NCBI RefSeq assembly: GCF_007991335.1
Contig: NZ_BJYD01000026.1
Span: 229,102 to 293,101 of the forward strand
Direction of reading: 5' to 3'
Source: Halobacillus faecis
GTDB lineage: Bacteria > Bacillota > Bacilli > Bacillales > Halobacillaceae
DNA: 64,000 nt
Shown here: in pieces, positions 23,617-31,269 of the stretch
Position numbering within the stretch: position 1 is the stretch's first letter
How the letters are laid out: every line of letters starts with the position of its first letter
Made by a program: the position numbers and the translations under genes
The notes under the pieces: generated by a model
Told to the model about the DNA's origin: nothing
What the model saw: the letters and a program-made list of their open reading frames with translations, nothing else
Database searches by the model: none

Positions 23617-23882
23617 CTATAGACACTCCCGTCTTCTAATATCAATCTTATCGTGACAGTTTCCCTTTCCCCTGTCAACGCTCTCCATCGACTCCTTCCA
23701 TCTATCTATTTTTATATGTATTAACTGAACCGTGAAAGAGTAGATTTTGTTATTACTGGAAGAGACGCGGGGAGGTTATTAAAAAGATAAAAAACCCAGA
23801 GAGACTTCTGGGTTTTAGGTATGTATGAATGATGTCATAAAAACAGTGGGGCGACGAGGGTGATCCGCTTTAAGAAACCGGT
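23617..23882. other. Intergenic region between ywlE-like gene and rpiB
   Basis: Holds the terminator of the upstream-strand neighbour at 23788-23818. No gene or repeat was recognised in the rest. Confidence 0.4.
23788..23818 (-). terminator. Candidate intrinsic terminator of the ywlE operon
   Basis: Arms AAAACCCAGA (23791-23800) and TCTGGGTTTT (23807-23816) with a T-run on the minus strand. Confidence 0.85.
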
Positions 23883-24491
23883 TTATTCCTCGTCGCGAAG
23901 CTTCTCTACGAGACGTTCAATGTAGTGATTAAGCTCATCACGGGTATTCCGATAAATAGGGATATTCCCGCCGAAAGGGTCTATGATATTCAAGTCTGGC
24001 AGTTCTTTTTCCCTCTGTTCAATTTCTTTGATTTCGTCCTCAAGTTCCTCGAATAATTTTTGCTCGATTTCTTGATCGTCGACTTTGTCTTTATATTTAT
24101 TTATGATAGACAAACGTTTCTCTTCAAAGGCTGCATAAAGGTTCTTTAGATGCTGCCATTGACTTTCATCTACCAGGACATATTCCTTAAGCGTGTAATA
24201 TTTTTCTTGATCGTCCGGGTATTGGAGTGCGAGGGTTTGTTTATGGCGATCTGTCATAGTTAGTACAAGGTCCGCCCATTCTAGCAAATCTTGGTCAATA
24301 GGCCTTGTTTGATGGTTCAGATCTAAATCAATTTCCCTAAGAACGAGTTCCGAATTCTTCGCCAAAGGTTCTCCTTTTCCTGCGAAAATACCAGCGGATT
24401 GAACATTTCCTTCTACAAGCTTCGATTTGAGCAGCGCTTCAGCCATCGGGCTTCGGCATGTATTTCCAGTACAGACAAATAATATATTCAT
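23883..24491 (-). CDS. ywlE: Low-molecular-weight protein arginine phosphatase YwlE, with insertion
   Basis: Removes phosphate from phosphoarginine on proteins, opposing the McsB kinase. The P-loop is C7-TGNT-C12-R13-S14; Thr11 is the residue that favours phosphoarginine in the family. The general acid is Asp171 in IIDPFGG. At 202 residues it is about 50 longer than B. subtilis YwlE. The excess is a highly charged helical segment at about 107-165 (ending EDEIKEIEQREKELPDL), placed just before the Asp loop. The ATG at 24491 fits the motif; upstream in-frame codons read into the mntP end. It follows mntP and Sua5, an operon-like run. Confidence 0.88.
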   Translation of the reverse strand: MNILFVCTGNTCRSPMAEALLKSKLVEGNVQSAGIFAGKGEPLAKNSELVLREIDLDLNHQTRPIDQDLLEWADLVLTMTDRHKQTLALQYPDDQEKYYTLKEYVLVDESQWQHLKNLYAAFEEKRLSIINKYKDKVDDQEIEQKLFEELEDEIKEIEQREKELPDLNIIDPFGGNIPIYRNTRDELNHYIERLVEKLRDEE

Positions 24492-24562
24492 AGCCAATCT
24501 TCCCCTCATCGATAGTCCATTTTCTCTATAGTACCATAGGTATAGATTAGACGGAAAACTTG

Positions 24563-25099
24563 TCAGAAAATGGCGTTCAAACCTAAAGCACATAAAATGC
24601 TTCCTCCAAGAAGTTCACTGTAAGTGCCAAGTAAACCTCCCGCTCTACGACCAATAATGAAGCCTGTCCACGTCAGTGCCATACTGAATACACCAAAGGA
24701 AAAGACAGATATAAACATTTCTGCTTCCCTTAACCCTAAACTGAATCCGACTGGAAAGCTGTCAATGCTTACACTCAGTGCGAATAACCACATTCCGATG
24801 CCCGTCATTCGATAGGAAACCGAGTGCTTTTCTGTGAACGAAGCAAAAACTGCATAGGCACCTAGGCCGAACAGCATAACTCCTCCTGACAACTCAGCCC
24901 ATTCAGCCGCACTATCAGACAGCCATTTACCAAGTAAGATTCCCAATCCTGGCATGACCATATGAAAGACCCCGATGACAATCCCAATGAAGAAAGCGTG
25001 CCTTAACCTTACTGCTTGTAACCCCATCCCTAAAGACACAGAGAATGCATCCAGACCTAAAGCAATCGATAACAAAATTAGTGATGTCATATGCTCCAA
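24563..25099 (-). CDS. mntP: Putative manganese efflux pump MntP (YwlD)
   Basis: Six-helix membrane protein of the MntP family, ~178 residues. It has the two repeated motifs with membrane Asp residues, ALGLDAFSVSLGMGL near the N-terminus and ALSVSIDSFPVGFSLGL near the middle, which define the internal duplication. Start choice is open: a TTG at 25099 has GGAGGGG nine bases upstream, an ATG at 25090 has a closer GGAG, and the ATG at 25123 has no site. Position between ywlC and ywlE matches ywlD. Confidence 0.85.
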   Translation of the reverse strand: MEHMTSLILLSIALGLDAFSVSLGMGLQAVRLRHAFFIGIVIGVFHMVMPGLGILLGKWLSDSAAEWAELSGGVMLFGLGAYAVFASFTEKHSVSYRMTGIGMWLFALSVSIDSFPVGFSLGLREAEMFISVFSFGVFSMALTWTGFIIGRRAGGLLGTYSELLGGSILCALGLNAIF

Positions 25100-25159
25100 C
25101 TGAAACTTCCCCTCCCCGGACATGCTATATCATCGTATGCATGAGAGGAGGAGCGTATG

Positions 25160-26200
25160 TCAGCAGGTCTGGATTTTTTTGACTGCGGCTTTATTCAATC
25201 GGTTCATAATCGCCGCTCCAACACCTTCTTCAGAAAAAGTTTCACATAGAATCAAGTCTACATCCGACTTCTTGAATTCTCTTAAAGCTCCATAAAGTTT
25301 TTCTGCTACTTGATCAAGCTGAAATCTTGAACCACATCTTATAAGAGGAAGATGGTCGAGTTTTTCTGCTAATTCATCACTTGCAATGACTCCGACTCTG
25401 TTTCCATCTCCCTTTAATTGATGAAGCTGTTCAACAAAGAACTCATCCGTGCCATCCACCAGCCAGAGCGGGGATTCAGGTGCATAGTGTGTGTACTTCA
25501 TCCCAGGTGATTTTGGCTTCTGTTTTTCATCAGCCAGAGCGGGATCTACCATGACTATTGGGAGATACTTTTCTAAACCTTCCTTTGTTACCCCTCCAGG
25601 CCTTAAAATGATAGGGATTTCAGTCGTGCAGTCGACAACAGTCGATTCCACTCCGACCCCAGTTGAACCTCCATCCAGGATGCCTGCAATTCTCCCATCC
25701 AAATCTTGATAGACGTGATCGGCCGCTGTGGGGCTTGGTCGACCTGATCGATTGGCACTCGGTGCCGCTAATGGTCTCCCAGTTTTACGAAGCAAGGTTA
25801 GAGCAAGTGGATGGTCCGGCATTCGAATTCCAATTGTGGATAAGCCCGCCGTCACATTTTCAGCGGCTGTCCCATTGCTCTTAAGAACAAGCGTCAACGG
25901 CCCAGGCCAGAATTCGTCCATCAGCTTCTTTGCCACAGGGGGAATCTCTGAAACAAGTTGACTCACTTGATCCTCATCTGCCACATGAACAATCAAAGGA
26001 TTATCTGCTGGTCGACCTTTAGCTTCAAAAATCCGCTGTACAGCCGCTTCTTCCGTTGCATCTGCACCTAAACCGTAGACCGTCTCTGTCGGAAAAGCGA
26101 CTACCTGATTTTCCCTCAAAAGAGCCGCGGCTTCTTGAACTTGAGCATCCAGATCACTTGAGTTTTTGCTTTGTTTCCACCATTTCGTTTCCATCCTCAT
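25160..26200 (-). CDS. ywlC: Threonylcarbamoyl-AMP synthase (Sua5/YwlC)
   Basis: Makes threonylcarbamoyl-AMP from threonine, bicarbonate and ATP for the t6A37 modification of ANN-decoding tRNAs. The 346-residue protein has the YrdC domain (residues ~20-205; FPTETVYGLGADA, KGRPADNPLIVHV, AAPSANRSGRPSPT) and the C-terminal Sua5 domain after the linker SPGMKYTHYAPESPLWLV. AAAGGGG eight bases before the ATG supports the start. A cluster of DnaA boxes lies directly upstream of the gene. Confidence 0.94.
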   Translation of the reverse strand: MRMETKWWKQSKNSSDLDAQVQEAAALLRENQVVAFPTETVYGLGADATEEAAVQRIFEAKGRPADNPLIVHVADEDQVSQLVSEIPPVAKKLMDEFWPGPLTLVLKSNGTAAENVTAGLSTIGIRMPDHPLALTLLRKTGRPLAAPSANRSGRPSPTAADHVYQDLDGRIAGILDGGSTGVGVESTVVDCTTEIPIILRPGGVTKEGLEKYLPIVMVDPALADEKQKPKSPGMKYTHYAPESPLWLVDGTDEFFVEQLHQLKGDGNRVGVIASDELAEKLDHLPLIRCGSRFQLDQVAEKLYGALREFKKSDVDLILCETFSEEGVGAAIMNRLNKAAVKKIQTC

Positions 26201-26277
26201 CGTACGTACCCCTTTATTCCGTATCTTGTGTTAGTGTCTATTATGATTAATTCTACAAAATATCGCAAATTTAGACA

Positions 26278-26437
26278 TTATTCACAAGATGTCCTCAAGT
26301 TATCCACAATTTTACCCACATATCCAAAGATTCCGTTAGTAAATTTGAGAGATAAAAATTCTTATTCACAAGTTATTAACAAATAACACCCTTTTTGTGA
26401 ATAAATAAGCGACTTATACACAATTAACTGTGATTAA
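26278..26437. promoter_or_regulatory. DnaA-box cluster next to ywlC
   Basis: Five matches to TTATNCACA lie within 160 bases: 26278-26286, 26300-26308 (perfect TTATCCACA), 26362-26370 and 26414-26422 on the plus strand, and 26396-26404 on the minus strand. Near matches TTACCCACA (26312-26320) and TTAATCACA (26429-26437, minus) add two more. The surrounding DNA is AT-rich. In B. subtilis, DnaA binds strongly at a cluster near ywlC, one of several that restrain replication initiation; conservation at the same locus is the reading here. Confidence 0.85.
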
Positions 26438-26735
26438 CTTCATAAACCCACAATCTTTTTTCGACATCCTTTTTCTTGAACTGTTGATGTTGTAAAAGGA
26501 AGTCAAGCGTGTCTGAATGACTTTCCACATGCAGTTCTTTTAACCCGACTTTTTCCACATAAGTCTGTATCACTTCGAATACTTCTAAAATCCTACCTGG
26601 AGAAATATGATCTTTCACTTGAAGCTGTTCAAGCTTGCCGGCTCCCTTGGATAGTTGGATCAGCCGAAACGACCCAATTGGCTGGTCGGCTTTTTTCAAT
26701 TGATACAATTCATCTTCTACTTGTTCGATATACAT
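26424..26735 (-). CDS. Conserved hypothetical protein, possibly a degenerate acetyltransferase-like domain
   Basis: A 103-residue soluble protein starting MYIEQVEDELYQLKKADQPI. The ATG at 26735 is preceded by a weak AGGGGTG. The second half (GRILEVFEVIQTYVEKVGLK, then ESHSDTLDFLLQHQQFKKKD) resembles the helix and C-terminal part of GNAT acetyltransferases, where a loop like this follows the acetyl-CoA helix, but the R/Q-x-x-G-x-G/A pyrophosphate loop is not evident. B. subtilis carries a GNAT gene (ywlB) at this place, so a reduced or diverged copy is possible. Function unknown. Confidence 0.6.
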   Translation of the reverse strand: MYIEQVEDELYQLKKADQPIGSFRLIQLSKGAGKLEQLQVKDHISPGRILEVFEVIQTYVEKVGLKELHVESHSDTLDFLLQHQQFKKKDVEKRLWVYEVNHS

Positions 26736-26789
26736 AATAGAATCCACACCCCTTTGTTTCACTCTATGAAAAGGGATGTGGATTGTATG

Positions 26790-27386
26790 CTAGGAAAAGA
26801 TGCTTTCCCATATTTTTACGACAAAGAATTGTACTTCTTCTTGCTCTTCTTTCTCTACTTCCTCTTCCGTCACTTCTTCCGCTTCTGCTACACTCGTCCC
26901 ATTTGAGAAATCAAGGAAACATAGAGGCGGAAACAAGACACACCACCAATTATCACCATTTCCTTCTCCCAATGTGATAAGAATCGCTTCATATTCTCCA
27001 GCTGGATAAACAAAAGAACCATACAACTTTGTAGGAAATTGGACAGTGGAATCATAATCAACGGTGTAATCCTGTTCGATCCCTTCCTTTTCCAAAGTTT
27101 CCCCTACAATCTCTTGAAGCTCTGGCAGACGGTTCTGAATCAATTCCCTCGCTGCTTCAATCGAAGTCAATTCAGCTACCCATTCGGTGATTTGTGCATT
27201 GACCTCGTCTCTAACCATACGTTTGACTTTTTGATCTGCTTGATCATTACTATCCGCTAATATACGAAGACGGATGGCTTCATCCGGGATAACTTGAAAT
27301 TCAGGCTGTGCTTTCGATTGTTGTCCCCAAGGGAGGACCGTAATAATAATAGATAAAGATAATAATAAGAGCCAACTGTTTTTCAT
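26790..27386 (-). CDS. spoIIR: Stage II sporulation protein R (SpoIIR)
   Basis: Forespore-secreted signal that triggers SpoIIGA to process pro-sigma-E in the mother cell. A signal peptide (residues 1-26) is followed by the family motif PDEAIRLRILADSNDQADQK (residues ~34-53) and the C-terminal YPAGEYEAILITLGEGNGDN then WWCVLFPPLCFLD. A glutamate-rich stretch lies near the end. GGAGG is well placed before the ATG at 27386. A sigma-F-like promoter is visible upstream. Confidence 0.94.
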   Translation of the reverse strand: MKNSWLLLLSLSIIITVLPWGQQSKAQPEFQVIPDEAIRLRILADSNDQADQKVKRMVRDEVNAQITEWVAELTSIEAARELIQNRLPELQEIVGETLEKEGIEQDYTVDYDSTVQFPTKLYGSFVYPAGEYEAILITLGEGNGDNWWCVLFPPLCFLDFSNGTSVAEAEEVTEEEVEKEEQEEVQFFVVKIWESIFS

Positions 27387-27418
27387 TTTCTTTTCCTCCC
27401 TGTCCCTCTACTAGTCGC

Positions 27419-27448
27419 TAGTATGGACAGGAAGCATAGAGTTTAAAC
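27419..27448 (-). promoter_or_regulatory. Candidate sigma-F promoter of spoIIR
   Basis: On the minus strand GTTTA (27444-27448), a 15-base spacer and GTCCATACTA (27419-27428) fit the sigma-F pattern GYWTA-N15-GGNRANANTW at most positions, about 33 bases before the start codon. Confidence 0.55.
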
Positions 27449-27474
27449 CATAAATCTATCAATCTTGTATTTCA

Positions 27475-28335
27475 TCATCTGGAAAAGGCAAAGACCATGC
27501 GATCCTTCCCGTTAATATCCTGCCGCACCTCTGTAAAGAGTTCGGGAAGGAGGGCATCGAAGAGCGCTGTTACCGATTCCCCCTGCTCATGACCAATTTC
27601 AAAAGCGATACATTTCGGCTTTTTTTTCATATGTGTAACCTGGGTGAGGATCGTCTTATATGCGGCCAATCCTTCTTCCTCCGCAAATAAAGCCATCCCT
27701 GGATCAAAATCCACCACGGTATCATCCATTTGTTCTTTTTCAGAATGAGCGATATAAGGAGGATTAGAAACAATGACATCGAAGGACTCTTCAACCAGCG
27801 ATTCAAGAAAATCCCCTTGATAAAATCGAACATCTGTCCCGTGCTGAGCGGCATTTTTTTCAGCTATCCTGAGGGCTTCTTCTGATAGATCCACACCTCT
27901 TACATCACTGCCCGGAAGTTCAGCCGCAAGCGTAATGGCTATGACACCACTTCCTGTTCCAAGGTCGACGATCTTAGGAGCTTTCAAATTTTTTGCACGG
28001 ATAAAATCTATAACCCCGAGGACGAGCTCTTCGGTTTCAGGACGTGGGATCAGGACATCTTTATTGACTTGAAATTCCCGCCCATAAAAATGACCAATCC
28101 CTGTAAGATGCTGGACAGGCACCCCTGTGTCCACATGTTGCCGGACAGATTGCACGAAATCCCTTTTCACTTCCTCAGGCATCGGTTCATTGTCATAAGC
28201 AAGCAGTTGGGAGGGGGTCCAATTCAAAAAATGTTCCAGTAATAAATCAGCCACCCTCGGTTCCCGTTGATGTTGTTGTAAAAAAAGAGAAGCCCAGCGG
28301 CGGGCTTCCCGAATCGACGTAAAAGTAGGCTGCAT
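27475..28335 (-). CDS. prmC: Release factor glutamine N5-methyltransferase
   Basis: Methylates the GGQ glutamine of release factors. The 286-residue protein has an N-terminal helical domain, the SAM motif VDLGTGSGVIAITLA (near residues 125-139) and the catalytic NPPY in VIVSNPPYIAHSE. The ATG at 28335 lies directly after the prfA stop codon, so prfA-prmC is one unit, with substrate and enzyme encoded together. Confidence 0.95.
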   Translation of the reverse strand: MQPTFTSIREARRWASLFLQQHQREPRVADLLLEHFLNWTPSQLLAYDNEPMPEEVKRDFVQSVRQHVDTGVPVQHLTGIGHFYGREFQVNKDVLIPRPETEELVLGVIDFIRAKNLKAPKIVDLGTGSGVIAITLAAELPGSDVRGVDLSEEALRIAEKNAAQHGTDVRFYQGDFLESLVEESFDVIVSNPPYIAHSEKEQMDDTVVDFDPGMALFAEEEGLAAYKTILTQVTHMKKKPKCIAFEIGHEQGESVTALFDALLPELFTEVRQDINGKDRMVFAFSR

Positions 28336-28336
28336 A

Positions 28337-29407
28337 CTATTCACCAATCTGCTCCATTTTTTTCGTTTGCTCTTCAATCAACAGAGCATCAATGATTTCA
28401 TCCATATTTCCTTGAAGAATCTGATCAAGCTTCTGTAACGTCAAACCGATCCGGTGATCCGTGACACGTGTTTGCGGGAAGTTATACGTACGGATTCGCT
28501 CGGAGCGGTCTCCTGTACCTACAGCAGACTTACGGTTTTCATCGTATTCTGCCTGAGCTTCCTGCTGAAACTTATCATAAACACGAGCACGAAGAACTTT
28601 CATCGCCTTCTCTTTGTTCTTAATTTGTGATTTTTCGTCCTGACAAGATACAACGGTACCCGTCGGTTCGTGAGTCAGACGTACAGCGGACATGGTCGTG
28701 TTAACACTTTGACCCCCTGGACCACTTGATGCGAAGGTATCGACTCGAATATCCTTATCATGCAGCTCCACTTCGACTTCTTCCGCTTCAGGCATAACAA
28801 CAACAGTGGCGGTAGAAGTATGAATGCGTCCCCCTGATTCCGTTTCAGGTACACGCTGGACGCGGTGAGCACCGTTTTCGAACTTCAGCTTGGAATAAGC
28901 CATGTTCCCCGACACCATAAAGATGATTTCTTTATAGCCACCGACGTCGCTCGCATTCGCTTCAATGACTTCCGTTTTCCACCCTTGCGCCTCTGCATAG
29001 CGTGCGTACATGCGATAAAGATCACCGGCAAATAGAGCCGCTTCATCTCCACCCGCTGCACCACGCACTTCCATGATTACGTTTTTATCATCATTTGGGT
29101 CTTTCGGAAGCATGAGCACTTTCAAACGTTCCTCAAGGTCTTGTTTGCGGGTGGATAATTCATGAATTTCTTCTTTGACCATTTCAACCATATCCGCATC
29201 CATTTTGTCATCAAGCATGGCTTTGGCATCATCCAGCTGCTCTGTCACTTCTTTATACTCACGATAAGCCTCAACTGTTTCCTGCAGTCCAGATTGTTCT
29301 TTGGAATACTCACGTAGTTTATTGGTATCAGAAATAATTTCAGGATCACTAAGTAATTCGTTCAACTTTTCATAACGATCTTCTAATGTTTGTAAACGTT
29401 CGATCAA
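28337..29407 (-). CDS. prfA: Peptide chain release factor 1
   Basis: Class I release factor for UAA/UAG stops, 356 residues. GGQ is present in [20 protein letters not shown], and the stop-codon tripeptide region reads [18 protein letters not shown], as in Bacillus. I assign a TTG start at 29407 ([18 protein letters not shown] follows) because AGAGGTG lies seven bases upstream and the B. subtilis protein begins at the same point; the longer frame lacks a site. Confidence 0.95.
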   Translation of the reverse strand: MIERLQTLEDRYEKLNELLSDPEIISDTNKLREYSKEQSGLQETVEAYREYKEVTEQLDDAKAMLDDKMDADMVEMVKEEIHELSTRKQDLEERLKVLMLPKDPNDDKNVIMEVRGAAGGDEAALFAGDLYRMYARYAEAQGWKTEVIEANASDVGGYKEIIFMVSGNMAYSKLKFENGAHRVQRVPETESGGRIHTSTATVVVMPEAEEVEVELHDKDIRVDTFASSGPGGQSVNTTMSAVRLTHEPTGTVVSCQDEKSQIKNKEKAMKVLRARVYDKFQQEAQAEYDENRKSAVGTGDRSERIRTYNFPQTRVTDHRIGLTLQKLDQILQGNMDEIIDALLIEEQTKKMEQIGE

Positions 29408-29614
29408 TGGTATGCACCTCTTTCTCCATAACATTCTAATTATATTATAGAGAGGTCATGGTTACAACCGCTCGACCCATTCCTCAGTAAAGATGATCTC
29501 ACGGAATTTGTTTTGGTCCCCCAGCCTTTTCATAGAGTAGGAAAAGGGAAACAACTTTCTCCCGCAGGAGCTTAGTCATTCCCCCATCTATAGGTTGGAC
29601 ACCATCCGGAAAAG

Positions 29615-30016
29615 TTATTTGATCTTCACGTGAATGTCATAACGGGGGACAGCCTGGTAAACAGCTTCTTGGATTTGATCTTTCCAATCAGCTCTCTCTT
29701 CTTTGGAAAGGTCCTCATCCCCTTCGATGTGTACCGTCACCCATGCTTGGTTAGCCTCAAGGGTAACCCTCTTCACTTCGACCCCGGAAAGCTGCTGGGC
29801 TGCTGCTTTCATATTCTCCCTATCCTGTTTGAGGCCCCACGTATGGCCGACTTTATTCATGGAACGTGGACTCTCCTGTCCGCGAGTCACTTCATTATTG
29901 TAGCCCATGTTCTCTACATCATCCCGGCTTGTCATGCCTTGGTATTTTTCTCCCTGCAACCCGCACGCACTTAACAAAAAGACAGCCATACCTGCCATTA
30001 GTAAGAATCGTCTCAT
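29615..30016 (-). CDS. YhcN/YlaJ-like sporulation lipoprotein (putative)
   Basis: A 133-residue lipoprotein: signal peptide with lipobox L15-S16-A17-C18 (LLSACGLQGEKYQG). The C-terminal half (AAAQQLSGVEVKRVTLEANQ, then AWVTVHIEGDEDLSKEER and AVYQAVPRYDIHVKI) has the small alpha/beta pattern of YhcN/YlaJ spore lipoproteins. GAGGTG six bases before the ATG at 30016 sets the start; the longer frame runs into the neighbouring repeat element. The family call is tentative. Confidence 0.65.
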   Translation of the reverse strand: MRRFLLMAGMAVFLLSACGLQGEKYQGMTSRDDVENMGYNNEVTRGQESPRSMNKVGHTWGLKQDRENMKAAAQQLSGVEVKRVTLEANQAWVTVHIEGDEDLSKEERADWKDQIQEAVYQAVPRYDIHVKIK

Positions 30017-30095
30017 CTCTTGCACCTCTTCTCTTTTTACCGTTATTGTCTCCGAAACCACTCCACTTATGCTCCATTCGTTATTCAACATAATG

Positions 30096-30500
30096 GCAGG
30101 ATTGTGTAAGACTGAGTTTCGAGGCTTTTGTGGGGGCTTAGGGGCTCCGGGAAAAGGTTCGCTTTCCGTGGGCGAGTGATGAGCCACGCCGCTATAAGGT
30201 CGTTTTATCCAAAGATCCTACATGAATAAGCAAACAGGGTCTGGGAAACGTCCGCATGAAAAGCGAATGGAGGCACGAACATGTGTGTTTTTCTACTGAC
30301 TGATCCAAAACACTGCGAATCATCGTTTCCCTGACCCCGTATCCATGGCCAGGAAGTGTCATCCATTATTTCAACCAATACAGGCTTCCTTTAAGGGAGC
30401 GCGGTATGTGCTCACCTCGCTCCCGCGGAAAGCGAGCTAATCCCCGCAGCCCCCATCCACTCAACAAAAATCTTGAAACGGAGTCTTCCACAAACGGGAG
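30096..30500. repeat. Intergenic inverted-repeat element, copy 4 (long)
   Basis: The left end AAGACTGAGTTTCGAGGCTT and the inverted right end (AAGACTCCGTTTCAAGATTT read on the minus strand) are terminal inverted repeats, followed inward by GTGGGGGCTTAGGGGCTCC and by GGGGGCTGCGGGGATTAGCT on the other side. The interior of about 220 bases is unlike the other copies and holds its own inverted pair (GGTCTGGGAAACG near 30239 and CGTTTCCCTGACC near 30324). Confidence 0.8.
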
Positions 30501-30514
30501 CGTTAGTGAATGAC

Positions 30515-30545
30515 GCGTAAAAAAACCAAGCGGGAGGGCCGCTTG
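30515..30545 (-). terminator. Intrinsic terminator of the 54-residue gene
   Basis: Arms AAACCAAGCGG and CCGCTTGGTTT form a strong hairpin with a seven-base T-run on the minus strand, ten bases after the stop codon at 30555. It supports a real gene there. Confidence 0.85.
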
Positions 30546-30554
30546 GTTTGGGAA

Positions 30555-30719
30555 TTACTCTTGGATGAGTAAGTGATATTTCTTTGGAATGATATCTTCC
30601 TCTTTAATTTTTTTCAAGTACTCTTCAGCCTCTGAATAATTTTCAAAGACCAAGTCCTTGTTATCTTTCCTAAATTCGATAACGATACGGTCGCTATCTA
30701 ATCCAACTATACGATACAG
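30555..30719 (-). CDS. Small protein with CTG start codon, unknown function
   Basis: An uninterrupted frame of 54 codons contains no ATG, GTG or TTG near its beginning. The sequence AAAGGAG, eight bases, then CTG gives (M)YRIVGLDSDRIVIEFRKD, then NKDLVFENYSEAEEYLKKIK and EEDIIPKKYHLLIQE. Hydrophobic and charged residues alternate like a small folded alpha/beta protein. A strong terminator follows ten bases after the stop. Upstream in frame there is a TGA. It is probably a real gene using a rare CTG start; ATA two codons later is the only alternative. I do not recognise the family. Confidence 0.6.
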   Translation of the reverse strand: MYRIVGLDSDRIVIEFRKDNKDLVFENYSEAEEYLKKIKEEDIIPKKYHLLIQE

Positions 30720-30762
30720 AGCGCATACTCCTTTCGTTGAGCATAATCAGCTCGGAAAACAC

Positions 30763-30816
30763 AAAAAAGCCGAAAAGTATCCACTTGTGGAAAGAAAGAT
30801 ACTTTTCGGCTTTTGT
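30763..30816. terminator. Strong bidirectional terminator or attenuator hairpin
   Basis: Perfect 17-base arms at 30765-30781 and 30798-30814 (AAAAGCCGAAAAGTATC and its complement) have T-runs on both strands. The loop itself contains the palindrome CCACNNGTGG. It ends transcripts from 30964 and may act as an attenuator ahead of the CTG-start gene. Confidence 0.85.
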
Positions 30817-30921
30817 CTAGCTCTATTGTCCAGATCAATGATACCGAATACTATATAAAAATGTTATCATCGTTCAATGGTTAAGCACGTGTAAGGATCA
30901 AACATCTCCGTTTCATCCCAA

Positions 30922-30955
30922 GTACTATTATAGTACAGAATCGATCAAATGAAAA
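30922..30955 (-). promoter_or_regulatory. Candidate promoter with palindromic -10
   Basis: On the minus strand TTTTCA (30950-30955), 17 bases, then TATAAT (30927-30932). The -10 lies inside the 15-base palindrome GTACTATAATAGTAC (30922-30936). A transcript from here would run about 110 bases to the hairpin at 30763-30816. Confidence 0.4.
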
Positions 30956-30963
30956 CAGGTCCA

Positions 30964-31254
30964 TTACACTGATTTTTTCATGTCCTTTTGCTGCGGAAAG
31001 ATTTGGTGGCTTTCAAGCTCTTCACATAAGCGGACATACTCCAAACACATAAGATAGACTCTGTCGTTTTCCACTTTTCCGAGAGTTAAGCATTCTTCTG
31101 CTGCCTCCCTGCAAACCCCAGCACATGAAGCGGCCATTTCATCCATAAGCGGGCTGTTTTTCTGGACAGTTTCCACAGCATATTTATAAGCATTCATACA
31201 TTCTTCAAGCAAAAGTGTTTTCTCCAGCAGCTTGGTGTTTTTTTCGCCGACCAT
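30964..31254 (-). CDS. Cysteine-rich helical-bundle protein (DUF326-like), putative
   Basis: A 96-residue, mostly helical protein with six cysteines, including CAGVCREAAEEC and CLEYVRLCEEL, spaced as on helix faces. This resembles four-helix-bundle copper-storage (Csp/DUF326) proteins in a sparse form. GAGGGGG seven bases before the ATG supports the start. It lies 16 bases downstream of the DUF2294 gene, so the two are likely co-transcribed. Metal binding is inference. Confidence 0.6.
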   Translation of the reverse strand: MVGEKNTKLLEKTLLLEECMNAYKYAVETVQKNSPLMDEMAASCAGVCREAAEECLTLGKVENDRVYLMCLEYVRLCEELESHQIFPQQKDMKKSV

Positions 31255-31269
31255 TCTACATCCCCCTCT

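Noticed and set aside
26278..26437. Chromosomal replication origin (oriC)
   Set aside because: No dnaA, dnaN, gidA or rpmH nearby, and the gene neighbourhood is the spoIIR-ywlC region; a DnaA-titrating cluster fits better.
29408..29614. Decayed repeat copy between prfA and the lipoprotein gene
   Set aside because: Short matches such as CTCCCGCAGGAG are visible but neither terminal repeat could be identified.
30815..30963. Known riboswitch in the 30.9-kb leader
   Set aside because: I could not match it to any riboswitch consensus I know, so it is reported only as an unknown leader.
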